Of a stretch of DNA of 64,000 nucleotides, positions 44,948 through 54,368 are shown in pieces (position 1 is the first letter of the stretch; each line of letters begins with the position of its first letter). Below the pieces are notes generated by a model. The model searched no databases. It was not told the origin of the DNA and worked only from the letters and a program-made list of their open reading frames with translations. The stretch covers positions 1,922,001 to 1,986,000 of the forward strand of contig NZ_JAGSYI010000001.1 in assembly GCF_025685625.1 (NCBI RefSeq), given 5' to 3'. A program made the translations under genes and the position numbers. Origin of the DNA: Acidicapsa acidisoli. Lineage in GTDB: Bacteria > Acidobacteriota > Terriglobia > Terriglobales > Acidobacteriaceae.

Positions 44948-45417
44948 GACGCGGATTATCTCGCTTTGACTGACCGCTCTAAGACGGCAGGGTCTGGCCA
45001 CACAAGGGGCACATCGTATTCGTCGATCGCCAAATGAATCAACAAACCGGAGCTATTCGCATCGCAGCTTCATTCCCAAATCCAGGCAATGTACTGCGAC
45101 CGGGGCAGTTTGAGCGGGTAACGGCGGATACGGAAATACGCCAAAACGCCATTCTCGTGCCGCAAATGGCAGTCCAGGAGCTACAAGGAACTAAGCAGGT
45201 TTATATCGCGGGGCCCGACAACAAGGCGTACATCGTAAATGTCACCCTCGGCCCTCAAGTAGGAAACGATTGGACTATCACGAGCGGCTTACGCGCCGAT
45301 CAAAGAGTAATCACCAGCAATGTGCAAAAACTGCGAGACGGAGCCCCGGTCAGTGTGCGCGAGATCTCCGAGCAGGTGGCTATTGAGACCTCCAGCCCAA
45401 CGGGAGCGAGGTGGGAA
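44948..45417 (+). pseudogene. RND efflux periplasmic adaptor (HlyD/MFP) C-terminal remnant
   Basis: From about 44948 the sequence is adaptor-like: DADYLALTD, a frameshift, DGRVWPHKGHIVFVDRQMNQ, then QTGAIRIAASFPNPGNVLRP, GQFERVTADTEIRQNAILVP, VYIAGPDNKAYIVNVTLGPQ and GLRADQRVITSNVQKLRDGA. These are the beta-barrel and membrane-proximal domains of an AcrA/MexA-like protein. The N-terminal two thirds (signal, hairpin, lipoyl) are gone. No stop separates it from the pump fragment. Confidence 0.82.
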
Positions 45418-45678
45418 ATGTCCAAATTCTTCATTCGTCGCCCCATTGTTGCCATCGTCATTGCAATTCTGACCGTGATCGTTGGTATGGTTGCAATGCT
45501 GTCGCTGCCTACCTCTCAATATCCCGACATCGTCCCTCCCGAAATCATGGTTCAGGCTACCTATCCAGGTGCAGACGCCAAGACACTGGCTCAGGCGGTC
45601 GCAACGCACATCGAGCAGCAAATGAACGGCGTTGACAACATGCTCTACATGTCGTCGGTAAGTGCGAACAATGGGCAG
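45418..45678 (+). pseudogene. RND efflux pump (AcrB-like) N-terminal remnant
   Basis: ATG 45418 with GAGGTGGGA upstream begins a classic RND pump: MSKFFIRRPIVAIVIAILTV, IVGMVAMLSLPTSQYPDIVP, PEIMVQATYPGADAKTLAQA, VATHIEQQMNGVDNMLYMSS, then SVSANNGQ, where similarity stops at about residue 87. The remaining roughly 950 residues (porter, docking and eleven membrane helices) are deleted. In the present sequence the adaptor frame reads straight through into it. Confidence 0.85.
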
Positions 45679-45680
45679 GG

Positions 45681-46076
45681 GCCGACGAAGCATCTGTATC
45701 CAGCGCCGATCAAGAATCCGTCGGTGACCAAAAATGGACGCAGGTGTTCCATGAGCCGGAATTGCAGGATTTGATCCGGACAGCACTCGAAAACAACTAC
45801 GATGTGCGGATTGCGGCTCAACGCGTGTTTGAGTCGCAGGCACAGTTAAGGATCATTCGTTCACAGCAATTCCCGACGGTGTCGGTCGGCGGAACAGGTA
45901 TTGGCGCTGACCTAGGCAGTTCCATTGGAAATAGATTGCCAAGTGGAGCAGCCGCCTTCAGAGCCTTCAATCTCTCCGCTGCCTGGACGCCGGATTTCTG
46001 GGGTCTGTATCGCCGGCAGACTGAGGCACAAAGGGCACAATTGTACCGATATAGTCGCCTCGGGAGAGCGAAATGA
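45681..46076 (+). pseudogene. RND outer-membrane channel (OprM/NodT-like) N-terminal remnant
   Basis: Immediately after the pump fragment and in another frame: DQKWTQVFHEPELQDLIRTA, LENNYDVRIAAQRVFESQAQ, LRIIRSQQFPTVSVGGTGIG, then FNLSAAWTPDFWGLYRRQTE. This is the first TolC-like repeat of an outer-membrane efflux protein without its lipoprotein signal; similarity ends near 46040 and the frame stops at 46076. The rest of the channel is missing. Confidence 0.82.
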
Positions 46077-46125
46077 TGGATCACATCGCCGAAAACGGGT
46101 AGGACAGCACGTTAGGTTTGTGGGT

Positions 46126-49100
46126 TCAGTTCACCATTACCGTGACGACGGTCGTTGCCGTCATATTTCCACCCGAACCGGTCACAGTAACCATGTAGCT
46201 TCCAACAGTCGTGCCGGGATCGGTTGGCGTCGGGACAGGATTGGCTGCCTTCCGTGCTCCGCCGCAACCCATGACTGTTGTGGCGAACGCACCGAGCAGC
46301 AACAGACTAAGCAGGGTCTTTGTTCGGTAACGGCGTGAGGGCACTCCGAAGAACAGGAATGCGGCAAGGGTGCCGCCTCCACCAAGCGCCAACATCCCGT
46401 TGTGACGGTTGGGGAATGCAGAGCCTGCCTGACCAGTCGCGTTGGACGAACTACTCGCTGCCGTGGTGTTGACAGTGAGCGTCGCCGTTACGGCTGCTGT
46501 TCCCGTGATGGCGGGTGGCGCAGCGACGGAGCAGGTGGGCTGATCGACCGCAGTTGTTGGACCAGTTACGGTACAGGAGAGCGCCACCGAGCCCGTAAAG
46601 CCGCCGCTGGGGCTGATCGTGATCATCGAAGTCCCGCTGGCGCCTGGCGTGGCGATGCTGATGGTCGTATTGGTTAGCGCAAAGCTTGGAGCGGGAGCGG
46701 TCACCGTAACAGCGACTGTGGTGTTGGCCATGGCAACCCCGCTCGAATCGACTGCATCCACATGCTCCATGTATTGCCCAGGGGTTGTGCCTGGTTGTGT
46801 CTGAATACTGAACGTTGTTGTCGTCGGAGCATCCCCCGAGATGGTCACCGGTGGGATGGACGAGCAGGCGGGCACGTCGTTTGCGCCGCCCGGAGAGTTG
46901 CCGCCGTTGCATTTCAGGGTCACAGTTCCGGAGAAGCCGTTCGTGGGGGTAATGGTGAGGGTCGAAGTCCCGGTGGCGCCAGCTACGACTGAAACTGGAG
47001 TACCACTCAGCGTGAGGCCTGCCGGTGGCGCGGGAGCGGTCACTGTCACTGCGATTATTGCAGTATTGGTGTTGGCCACGACAGATCCGATCGAATCGAC
47101 TGCATACACTAACTCTCTGTATTTCCCTGGAGGTGTGCCTGATTGTGTTTGGATACTGAAGGCCATGGTTACTGGCGCACTCCCCGAGATAGTCACCGGT
47201 GGGATGGACGAGCAGGTAGGCAGATCGTTTGCGCCGCCGCATTCCAACTCCAGGGCCACAGTTCCGGAGAAGCCGTTCGTGGGGGTAATGGTGAGAGTCG
47301 AAGTCCCGGTGGCGCCAGCCACGACGGAAACTGGAGTAGCACTCAGCGTGAGGCCGGGCGGCACCACAGTTAGGGACACATCGACGGAGGTACTGCCGCC
47401 ATAGTTGACGTCGCCGGAATAGATCGCTTTGACGAGATGCGTGCCTACGCCTACGGGGGAAATATTGTTCACCGTTGCAATTGTCAGCGCTGTCTCTGCC
47501 AAGAGCGAGGTTGCAGAGCTATCCGCGGAGTTTGCGACAACAAGATCTTCCTTGCCGTCTCCATTGAAGTCTGCCACCGAGACTGAGGTTGAGCCGGTAT
47601 CCGCCGCGGGGCTAGCTGCGGCAGTAAAAGTTCCATCGCCGTTGCCCAGCAAAATCGTCACATTGCTGCTGCCGACGTTGGCCACCGCGAGATCAGGAAC
47701 GCTGTCTCCATTGAAATCCGCAACCGCAATGGAATTGGGAGCCGTACCCGTTGCCGTGCTAGCTGCAGCCGTAAAGGTTCCATCGCCGTTGCCCAGCAGA
47801 ATCGTCACATTGTTGCTGCCGGAGTTGGCCACGGCTAAATCCAGCTTGCCATCTCCGTTGAAGTCTGCTGCAGCAATCGACGAGGGGCTGGTGCCAGTTG
47901 CCGGGATTGCTGACACCGCAGTAAGGTTGCCCCCATGATTCAGGAAGACGTTCACGCCATTCGCGCCGGAGTTTGTCACCGCTAAGTCCGGTTGGCCATC
48001 TCCATTGAAGTCGCCCACGACGATCGCAGATTGGGAGCCGAAGGTCGCGAAGGGGATGCTGGACCCCTGCATAAAGGTTCCATCTCCGTTACCGGTCAGA
48101 ATCAGGAGCATGCTGCACGGAGAGTCACCGTTCATGGCGCAAACCACGGCCAAATCCGGCTTGCCATCCCCGTTGAAGTCCGCTGCAGCCATAGCATTGG
48201 AAGTAAATGAATTACCGCCGATCGTCCCCAAAATCCCACCCACCTGGGTAAACGTTCCATCCCCGTTGCCCAAAAACACCGCACTTTCGCTCTCATCAAA
48301 GGAGGGCACCACGGCCAGATCGGGAATGCCATCTCCGTTGAAATCTCCCACTGCAATAGCGCCCGGCGAGCCACCCGAAAGACTGGGCGCTGCTGTGAAT
48401 GTGCCGTCCCCGTTGCCCAGGAGCACGGAGATACCGCTTCCGAGTATGACCAGGTCCGGAATTCCGTCGCCATTGAAGTCAGCGGTCAAGACAGTGTTGC
48501 CGCTGTTCTGTGAGGCGACAGGTGGTAGTGAGGAATCTACGAAGCCGACACCTGCTTCACTCGTCAACGCCGCCGTCCCGAGCACTGCGTTCCCGTTGCT
48601 TGCGTCCACAAACGACACCATGCCCGTCGGCAAAGTATTTCCGTTGCCCGGCACTGTCGCCGTCAATGAGAAGATGTTTGGGACCCCACCGGCTTCGAAG
48701 TACGTCGTTGTGGCCAGTTGGCCCGTGCCCTGCGAAGCCGTCACTGTGAGCGACGATGCGGTCGAAGCACTGGGCCCAAGGGCGGCCAGATCGGCAAGAA
48801 CAGCCTTGTAGCTGTGACTCCCAACCCCAGGGCGGAATTTCAGCGTCGCCGTACCGTTGGCGGTCAACTGCTCCGTGCCCAACAGATGAATGTCGGTGCA
48901 GAACTTGGCCGTCGCATCGCAGAAGTTGACCTGGCCAGGCGTGACCGGAGTGCTGCCGGCCATAACGGTTGCCGTCAGAGTGACCACGTTTCCTGAGGTC
49001 ACCGTCGTTACCGTGTTTCCACCTGAGGTCAGCGACAGAGTCGTTGTCGTGGCCGCAGTTGCGGCCCAGGCTGGTACTGTCCCTGCGCCAGCCGTGAAAC

Positions 49101-49182
49101 ACACAATCGGAAAGAGATAGGCAAACAGGTGCAAGGAGACAGGCAGCCGCCGGCCGCTGATTTGCGCTGACTGAGAACGCAC
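46126..49182 (-). CDS. Large FG-GAP/Ig-like repeat surface protein
   Basis: 1018 residues from GTG 49182 (GGGGG upstream). Order: signal peptide (residues about 1-41), an Ig-like bacterial domain (about 45-150), a second Ig-like part (about 155-220), seven FG-GAP/VCBS calcium-type repeats with D-F-N-G-D-G (about 230-560; one is DFNGDS), another Ig-like strand region, then three Ig-like modules of about 112 residues (about 605-930). The end has two hydrophobic segments (MLALGGGGTLAAFLFFGVPS, KTLLSLLLLGAFATTVMGCG) and a beta tail, a layout typical of acidobacteria. FG-GAP blades form a propeller for adhesion or ligand binding. It stands alone, convergent with the efflux remnant. Confidence 0.85.
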   Translation of the reverse strand: MRSQSAQISGRRLPVSLHLFAYLFPIVCFTAGAGTVPAWAATAATTTTLSLTSGGNTVTTVTSGNVVTLTATVMAGSTPVTPGQVNFCDATAKFCTDIHLLGTEQLTANGTATLKFRPGVGSHSYKAVLADLAALGPSASTASSLTVTASQGTGQLATTTYFEAGGVPNIFSLTATVPGNGNTLPTGMVSFVDASNGNAVLGTAALTSEAGVGFVDSSLPPVASQNSGNTVLTADFNGDGIPDLVILGSGISVLLGNGDGTFTAAPSLSGGSPGAIAVGDFNGDGIPDLAVVPSFDESESAVFLGNGDGTFTQVGGILGTIGGNSFTSNAMAAADFNGDGKPDLAVVCAMNGDSPCSMLLILTGNGDGTFMQGSSIPFATFGSQSAIVVGDFNGDGQPDLAVTNSGANGVNVFLNHGGNLTAVSAIPATGTSPSSIAAADFNGDGKLDLAVANSGSNNVTILLGNGDGTFTAAASTATGTAPNSIAVADFNGDSVPDLAVANVGSSNVTILLGNGDGTFTAAASPAADTGSTSVSVADFNGDGKEDLVVANSADSSATSLLAETALTIATVNNISPVGVGTHLVKAIYSGDVNYGGSTSVDVSLTVVPPGLTLSATPVSVVAGATGTSTLTITPTNGFSGTVALELECGGANDLPTCSSIPPVTISGSAPVTMAFSIQTQSGTPPGKYRELVYAVDSIGSVVANTNTAIIAVTVTAPAPPAGLTLSGTPVSVVAGATGTSTLTITPTNGFSGTVTLKCNGGNSPGGANDVPACSSIPPVTISGDAPTTTTFSIQTQPGTTPGQYMEHVDAVDSSGVAMANTTVAVTVTAPAPSFALTNTTISIATPGASGTSMITISPSGGFTGSVALSCTVTGPTTAVDQPTCSVAAPPAITGTAAVTATLTVNTTAASSSSNATGQAGSAFPNRHNGMLALGGGGTLAAFLFFGVPSRRYRTKTLLSLLLLGAFATTVMGCGGARKAANPVPTPTDPGTTVGSYMVTVTGSGGNMTATTVVTVMVN
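46921..47316 (-). repeat. Near-identical segments in two adjacent Ig-like modules
   Basis: About 60 bases beginning CACAGTTCCGGAGAAGCCGT occur at 46921 and again at 47257, one difference in the part compared; offset 336 bases, that is 112 codons. They encode GATGTSTLTITPTNGFSGTV in both modules. The surrounding module sequence is more diverged, as after gene conversion or recent duplication. Confidence 0.75.
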
Positions 49183-49575
49183 GTTTGAACCCCCTGTTGG
49201 AAGGAACTTCTGGTATGGCTACAAGGTGGAAACTGACTGGGAGCAGGTTTATTCCCTGCGTTCTGAATGATTAGTATGTGGAAATCCATACGCTTTGAGA
49301 TCGTATTCGCTGCCTTCGTCAGTAGTTGCTGGTCGCAGCCTCGTTCAGCAATCCTTCGTTCCGGTTTTCATATCATGCGGAAACGCCAGAACTGTTTCCC
49401 GCAGCGCGGATTCAGCACCTTGGAATAAATATCTCCCCGCTTAGTTCTCATAAGTGACGATATGAGAATGATTGTTGAAACGGATGCTTAGGATGCTTAG
49501 CGCCACTCTTGGAGAGTTAAAGCAAGACAGCCGCACTGATCGGCAACGAGAACTCAAACGTTCAGAGGAGAAGTT
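49183..49575. other. Divergent intergenic region, no gene seen
   Basis: Promoter region between the FG-GAP gene (minus) and the small secreted protein (plus). A short direct repeat ATGCTTAG occurs at about 49480-49500, and AGAGGAGAAGTT is the ribosome site for the plus-strand gene. Nothing else recognised. Confidence 0.5.
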
Positions 49576-49992
49576 ATGAAGAAGTATGCAAGGATTCTGG
49601 TTGCGGCCGCTTTCGTTCTGGGGCTCAGCGGAACAGCCAAGGCGGCGAATCAAGAAGCAATCGTTGTTAAGCTCCCATTCAAGTTTTTGGTCGATGGAAA
49701 GACGCTCCCCGCAGGCACATACACGGTGCGTCGAGTGACGAGTGATAACTCCGGACCACTGTTACTTACCAACAGAGACAATGGTACCAGTGTGTTTGTG
49801 GCATATCATGGGAGCGAAAGTGCTACTAGCGATCAGCCCAAGGTAAGTTTCCAGCAAGCTGGGGAGCAGAACTTTCTCAGCACGATTCAAGCGACATTTG
49901 ACGTCTATCACATCCGCGTTTCCGCTACGGAAATCACGGAAGCCATCGCGAAGTTACGGAACAGCGTTTCTTCTGCAGGCGGAAGCGAGTAG
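49576..49992 (+). CDS. Small exported beta-rich protein, unknown
   Basis: 138 residues, ATG 49576 with a strong AGAGGAGAAGTT site. Signal peptide MKKYARILVAAAFVLGLSGT with cleavage after AKA; mature part VKLPFKFLVDGKTLPAGTYT, VRRVTSDNSGPLLLTNRDNG, TSVFVAYHGS, ends in a helix (ATEITEAIAKLRNSVSSAGG). The phrase PFxFxVxGKxLPAGxYTV is common in small secreted proteins of acidobacteria, of unknown role. Single gene, convergent with the wHTH-TPR regulator. Confidence 0.8.
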   Translation: MKKYARILVAAAFVLGLSGTAKAANQEAIVVKLPFKFLVDGKTLPAGTYTVRRVTSDNSGPLLLTNRDNGTSVFVAYHGSESATSDQPKVSFQQAGEQNFLSTIQATFDVYHIRVSATEITEAIAKLRNSVSSAGGSE

Positions 49993-50272
49993 ATTGCTGG
50001 ACTCTCTCACATAGCCCCCAGCGTAAGCCCTTGTACCAACATTCGGCCGGACGTCATCTCTTTCCTGCAATTTAAGCCGGACTTGTTGCACACCGCAGAA
50101 GCGACATCAAATGTCAATGCGTAGCCGACACTCCGCTCCTCGGGGTCCTGTTAATGAAAAGGCGATTGGCCTCGGAGCGGCTAGTCGGGGGTGCGGAAAC
50201 AGGTTGACTTGAGAGTGCTGGTAGTTGAAGCGTTTGGGATTTGTGATCTGAGTGGGCATGCTCGCCCTGGGT

Positions 50273-52309
50273 TTAACGAGCCGAAGCCGCGTTGGAGTTC
50301 TCGTCCTTTACGGGAAGACCGATGCGGCGCGCAAGATCCTGAAAATGCGGATCTGCGCGTAGTGCGTCGAAGCAAGGGCGTTCCAGGACCCCCGGGTTAA
50401 ATCGCTCTTCATAGCCCTTTTCGAGCCATTCCATTGCCTGAACCTTGTCGCCCAGAGCCACGTAGACCATCGCTATTTCTGCGAAGAGTGGAGCACTCGG
50501 AGCCGAGCGTTTTTTCAAACCGTTCAGGAGTTCCGCGGCCTCTGCCTTCCGGTTTGATCCCGCGTAGGCGCGAGCAAGATTGGCGACAAAGATTGGATTG
50601 TTTCCAGCTAGCTTGATCGCCTCTTGCAGTTCTTCAATCGCTTCGCCAAACATGCGCTTTTGTATATACGCCTGGGCCAATTGATTGTGCGCAAAGGCAA
50701 AACCGGGATTCATCTCGATAGTCCTCCGGCTTTGCTGCATCGATTCATCCGGAAGTTGCGCAATTAGAAGAAGCTCTGCCAGATCGGCGTTTACTACCGG
50801 GGAAACTGGGTCCAGATTTTCGGCCTTCTTCATTTCTGCGATCGCTTCGTTGTTCCGCCCCATCAGGCTCAAGTGCCACGCATACCAATGGTGGGCGGTT
50901 GCATAGCCGGGGTTGAGATCTATCGCTCGCTGAAATTCTTTGTCGGCAGCTGCAAAATCCCAATTGAATCCCTCCAGGCAAAAGGCAAGCGAAGCATGTG
51001 CTTCGCCAAGGCTGTCGTCCAGTTCCAAGGCTCTTCTCGCCGCGGAGAGAGCTCTGGGCATTGCCTCTTTGGGGGTCATCACCGCATATTCCCAGTCTCC
51101 CAAGAGAGCGTACGTGTCGGCCAGTCCGCTATAGGCCGCTGCGTAATTTGGATCCCTGGCAATGGCCTGGTTGAAGTATTCGACGGCCTTCTTCAATCCA
51201 TCTCCTGTCCGTTTGTTCCAAAAGTAACGCCCTTTGAGATACGCTTCGTAGGCTTGAGGATCGATCGTCTTGGCGCTCTTGAGCGCGGCCTGCTCTCGCG
51301 GAGTGACTTCGATTCGGATCTCTTCAGCAATAGCACGCGCTACACGATTCTGGACGGCCAATGTGTCGCGAATGCTCCCCTGATAACTATCCGCCCAAAG
51401 GTGTTTGTCGGCCGGTACCTGGATCAGTTGCGCCGTGATCCGAACCTGGTCGCCGGAACGCAATACGGAGCCTTCCACTACAGCGTCGACATTTAGCTCA
51501 CGTGCGATCTCGGGGAGCGGTTTGCGGGCACCTTTGTACATCATCACCGAGGTGCGGGAGACAACACGCAAAGCCCTGATCTGAGCCAAATCCGTGATTA
51601 ACTCATCCGTCATGCCATCAGCAAAATAGTCCTGCGAAGCGTCGCCGGAAAAGTTCTCCAGCGGTAACACGGCCAGTGACCGGATGCCTGAGGGCCGATG
51701 GATCCAGTAGAGAGCGACCAATACGGCCACAATTGACAGCCCCAGGCCGAGCATTGCTGCAAATGTGATCGGACGCGCCGTCCACCATCTCCCTTTAGGA
51801 ACATCCGTCCAAGCTGGAAGCTGGTGAGCGGTCAGCGTGGCCAGATTCAGATCGATGGAAGCAGATTTTTGGGCAGTGGATTCACGGGCCCGGGCTGCAA
51901 ACTCGCCGGCCTGACCGTCACATTCGATAAGCGACACTTCGGCGATAAACCGGTAGCCACGTTTTGGAAGCGTCTCGATGTAGCGGGGATTGTCAGCTGA
52001 ATCTCCGAGGGCGCTGCGGAGCTTGCCAATGGCGATGTTGACCGCCTGATCGAAATCGCCAAAGCTCTCGTTGGCCCATAGCCGGTTCCGCAGTTGCTCC
52101 CGGGTCACCACTTCCCCTGGATGCTCAAGCAGGATCTCCAGCAACCTCAACGGTTGCTGTTGTACTCGGATCCTTAGGCCCGCACGCCGCATTTCGCCCG
52201 AGTCGAACGAAACCTCAAAGGTTCCAAACCTCGCTCCGGACGTGCGTCGCGACAACTCCATACCGTGCCAGGACCTTGCGCGCATTTTAGCATTTCCGTG
52301 CCGTGGCAC
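50273..52309 (-). CDS. Membrane wHTH regulator with TolB/FlgO-like and TPR domains
   Basis: 678 residues. N-terminal OmpR/CadC-type winged helix (about 22-118: PLRLLEILLEHPGEVVTREQ, LRNRLWANESFGDFDQAVNI, GKLRSALGDSADNPRYIETL), a single membrane helix (about 175-195, ITFAAMLGLGLSIVAVLVAL), an FlgO/TolB-N-like domain (about 200-335, FSGDASQDYFADGMTDELIT, VVEGSVLRSGDQVRITAQLI), then about eight TPR helices (350-650, YAAAYSGLADTYALLGDWEY; FAFAHNQLAQAYIQKRMFGE). It probably binds DNA from the membrane and transduces a periplasmic signal or protein contact. Divergent from the sigma factor gene, 158 bases away, which may be its target. Confidence 0.92.
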   Translation of the reverse strand: MPRHGNAKMRARSWHGMELSRRTSGARFGTFEVSFDSGEMRRAGLRIRVQQQPLRLLEILLEHPGEVVTREQLRNRLWANESFGDFDQAVNIAIGKLRSALGDSADNPRYIETLPKRGYRFIAEVSLIECDGQAGEFAARARESTAQKSASIDLNLATLTAHQLPAWTDVPKGRWWTARPITFAAMLGLGLSIVAVLVALYWIHRPSGIRSLAVLPLENFSGDASQDYFADGMTDELITDLAQIRALRVVSRTSVMMYKGARKPLPEIARELNVDAVVEGSVLRSGDQVRITAQLIQVPADKHLWADSYQGSIRDTLAVQNRVARAIAEEIRIEVTPREQAALKSAKTIDPQAYEAYLKGRYFWNKRTGDGLKKAVEYFNQAIARDPNYAAAYSGLADTYALLGDWEYAVMTPKEAMPRALSAARRALELDDSLGEAHASLAFCLEGFNWDFAAADKEFQRAIDLNPGYATAHHWYAWHLSLMGRNNEAIAEMKKAENLDPVSPVVNADLAELLLIAQLPDESMQQSRRTIEMNPGFAFAHNQLAQAYIQKRMFGEAIEELQEAIKLAGNNPIFVANLARAYAGSNRKAEAAELLNGLKKRSAPSAPLFAEIAMVYVALGDKVQAMEWLEKGYEERFNPGVLERPCFDALRADPHFQDLARRIGLPVKDENSNAASAR

Positions 52310-52467
52310 GACGCTGAGGATAGGCCACGCGCTAAGCCAATCAATCTGGGTTACTTAGCCGGATAGAACGCGGATAGCCGAAAAACAGTTGCGGTACATT
52401 GACCAGGCGAGCGGGTGCACCCCAGATTGGATGTCACGACGGGCTCAACGTGATTCGGGAGAAACAA

Positions 52468-53076
52468 ATGAGACGAATCGGATTCGACCGCGTGAAGGTG
52501 ACTCCATCGAGGACAGCGAAGTTGCGCGAGCGCCAAGCGGTGTCAGAGTTTGAGGAATTGGCGATGCCTCTCGTGAGTTCGGTTTACAACCTGGCGCGCT
52601 GGCTGGTACGAAACGAGATCGAGGCCGAGGACCTTGTTCAGGAAACCTTTCTGAAGGCCCTCCGCAATTTCGGTTCGTTTCAGTCCGGCACCGACTTTCG
52701 GGCGTGGATGTTTCGCATTCTCAGAAACACATTTCTCAGTTCACGTTCAACGCTGGAACGGCGAATGACTGTCGAGTTAAAGAACGAGGAGGAGCTCCCG
52801 TTGTCGCGCGCTCAGTGCATCAGTCCCGAATCGCTCTTTATCGAGAGATCCAATATCGCTGCCATCCGAAGCGCAATTGAGCGACTGCCGCTGAGATCTC
52901 GAGAAGTGATTTTATTGTGTGATGTAGAAGATCTTGCCTATAAAGAGATTGCGGAAATCCTCGAAATTCCAATAGGCACGGTCATGTCCCGATTAGCCAG
53001 AGCGCGCAAGGCAATTCGAGAGGCACTCCAGCCTGCGGAAATGGATCACTATCGACAATCCGCACCTCTGAATTAA
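52468..53076 (+). CDS. ECF-type RNA polymerase sigma factor
   Basis: 202 residues from ATG 52468 (GGGAGAAACAA upstream; the frame is open further 5' without protein-like sequence). Region 2: FEELAMPLVSSVYNLARWLV, EIEAEDLVQETFLKALRNFG, SGTDFRAWMFRILRNTFLSS; region 4: RLPLRSREVILLCDVEDLAY, KEIAEILEIPIGTVMSRLAR, ARKAIREAL. All key positions are intact. No anti-sigma gene follows; 280 bases further a histidine kinase gene begins, so kinase control is possible. Confidence 0.93.
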   Translation: MRRIGFDRVKVTPSRTAKLRERQAVSEFEELAMPLVSSVYNLARWLVRNEIEAEDLVQETFLKALRNFGSFQSGTDFRAWMFRILRNTFLSSRSTLERRMTVELKNEEELPLSRAQCISPESLFIERSNIAAIRSAIERLPLRSREVILLCDVEDLAYKEIAEILEIPIGTVMSRLARARKAIREALQPAEMDHYRQSAPLN

Positions 53077-53358
53077 CAGGAAAGGAGGGAGCAACTGCCG
53101 TGATGTGCATGCTTTGCTCAACCAGCTCTCATCCTACTTCGTACGGGCGGACGATTCGTATGGCGGTGCGGGTATCCATTCTCGAAAGAACTGCATAGCC
53201 GTTTCTGTATTTTGCTCATTCATCCGTTTTACGGCAGAAGAGATCGAGAACGGGGCTTAACCAAATCGGCATTACAAAGGAGTGCATGTCCAAGCCCAAA
53301 TGCGAAGAGGTTTCTCCCTTTGAGTTTTCGGCCTTTGCACGCGATGGAAAGGATTGAA

Positions 53359-54198
53359 ATGACGCAGCAAGCTTTGCCCAAGCAACGGTTGTTCACGGCT
53401 GGATCGTTCCAGAGCGGTCACGGGAGCGATGCGTCCCGGGAGCCGCTGTCTGCCTTGACCAGGAGTCTCGCGCTCATTTCCCACGATCTCCGTCTTCCTC
53501 TGGCTGCCATACTTGCCAATGCAGAATTTCTCGCACAATCGAAGTTAACTGTAGAGGAAAAAGATGAACTCTACCAGGAGATCCGTTTGGCGGTCGACCG
53601 GATGAATGAGATGGTGTCGTCGCTGGTCGCATGCGCCCAGAACGCGGACACTCTCCGGCCTGCCAGGCGAAGTATCGTTGAGACCGTAAGACGTGCGATC
53701 CGAATGACGAGCGTGAGACAGGAGTTTCGCCGAATCAGCATCACTCATCACCATCAAGGCATCGCTATGGGGTGGTTCGACTCCAGCCGGTTCGAACGGC
53801 TGGTCGCTAACTTGGTTTTGAATGCTTGCGAGGCAGTTTCGCCTGAATCGGGGCAGATCGTCGTCAACACCGCAGGCAACAGAGCCCGTTTGCAAATCGA
53901 AGTCTGGGACAACGGACCTGGTATCCCGGCAGCGATTCGGCAGTCCGTCTTTCTACCATTCGTCAGCTATGGAAAAACGAATGGGAGCGGACTCGGTCTC
54001 GCTATTGCGAAGAAGATTGTCGACGAACATGGTGGGGAGATTTACTTCGATGGAACATGCGCGAGGGGCACACTATTCAAGATTTCGATACCGTTCGCCA
54101 CCGCTCATGGACCGCACCCGCACATCTCCGCAAGTTCCATCTACGTGGCGCGGGCCAGTAAGGATGGCGCGCAGTGTTCACCGGAGCAGATTGCGTGA
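53359..54198 (+). CDS. Soluble sensor histidine kinase without sensor domain
   Basis: 279 residues from ATG 53359 (GAAAGGA upstream). A HisKA domain with phosphoacceptor in LALISHDLRLPLAAILANAE (about residues 38-57) and a HATPase domain: VANLVLNACEAVSPESGQIV, VWDNGPGIPAAIRQSVFLPF, NGSGLGLAIAKKIVDEHGGE. No membrane segment and only about 30 residues before the H-box, so the signal must come from a partner. No response regulator is adjacent; the ECF sigma gene is 280 bases upstream. The C-terminal 35 residues after the kinase fold are not recognised. Confidence 0.88.
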   Translation: MTQQALPKQRLFTAGSFQSGHGSDASREPLSALTRSLALISHDLRLPLAAILANAEFLAQSKLTVEEKDELYQEIRLAVDRMNEMVSSLVACAQNADTLRPARRSIVETVRRAIRMTSVRQEFRRISITHHHQGIAMGWFDSSRFERLVANLVLNACEAVSPESGQIVVNTAGNRARLQIEVWDNGPGIPAAIRQSVFLPFVSYGKTNGSGLGLAIAKKIVDEHGGEIYFDGTCARGTLFKISIPFATAHGPHPHISASSIYVARASKDGAQCSPEQIA

Positions 54199-54368
54199 GA
54201 TTTGCCACTTCCAATCCGGCCCTTTCCATGGTTTGTCTCATCGAGAACTTCTTGAACCTTGTCAACTATCTGAAGCCGGCGATCCGTGAGTTGATGAAGG
54301 GCGTCGAGCGGATGGCTTTCGGTCTTTCAGCGTAAAGGTAACTGCATTCGCTTCATCCGGAGGTTTCA

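Noticed and set aside
45034-45774. 246-codon frame taken as an intact membrane fusion protein
   Set aside because: It is a chimera of adaptor C-terminus and pump N-terminus with an unrelated tail, so it is treated as remnants.
47400-48480. Repetitive region considered as a CRISPR-like or tandem DNA repeat
   Set aside because: The periodicity comes from the protein-level D-F-N-G-D-G blades; spacing and sequence vary and lie within one coding frame.
46601-48811. Long plus-strand frames opposite the FG-GAP protein
   Set aside because: They are mirror frames of the repetitive Thr/Ser/Gly-rich gene and reflect its codon pattern, not a second gene.
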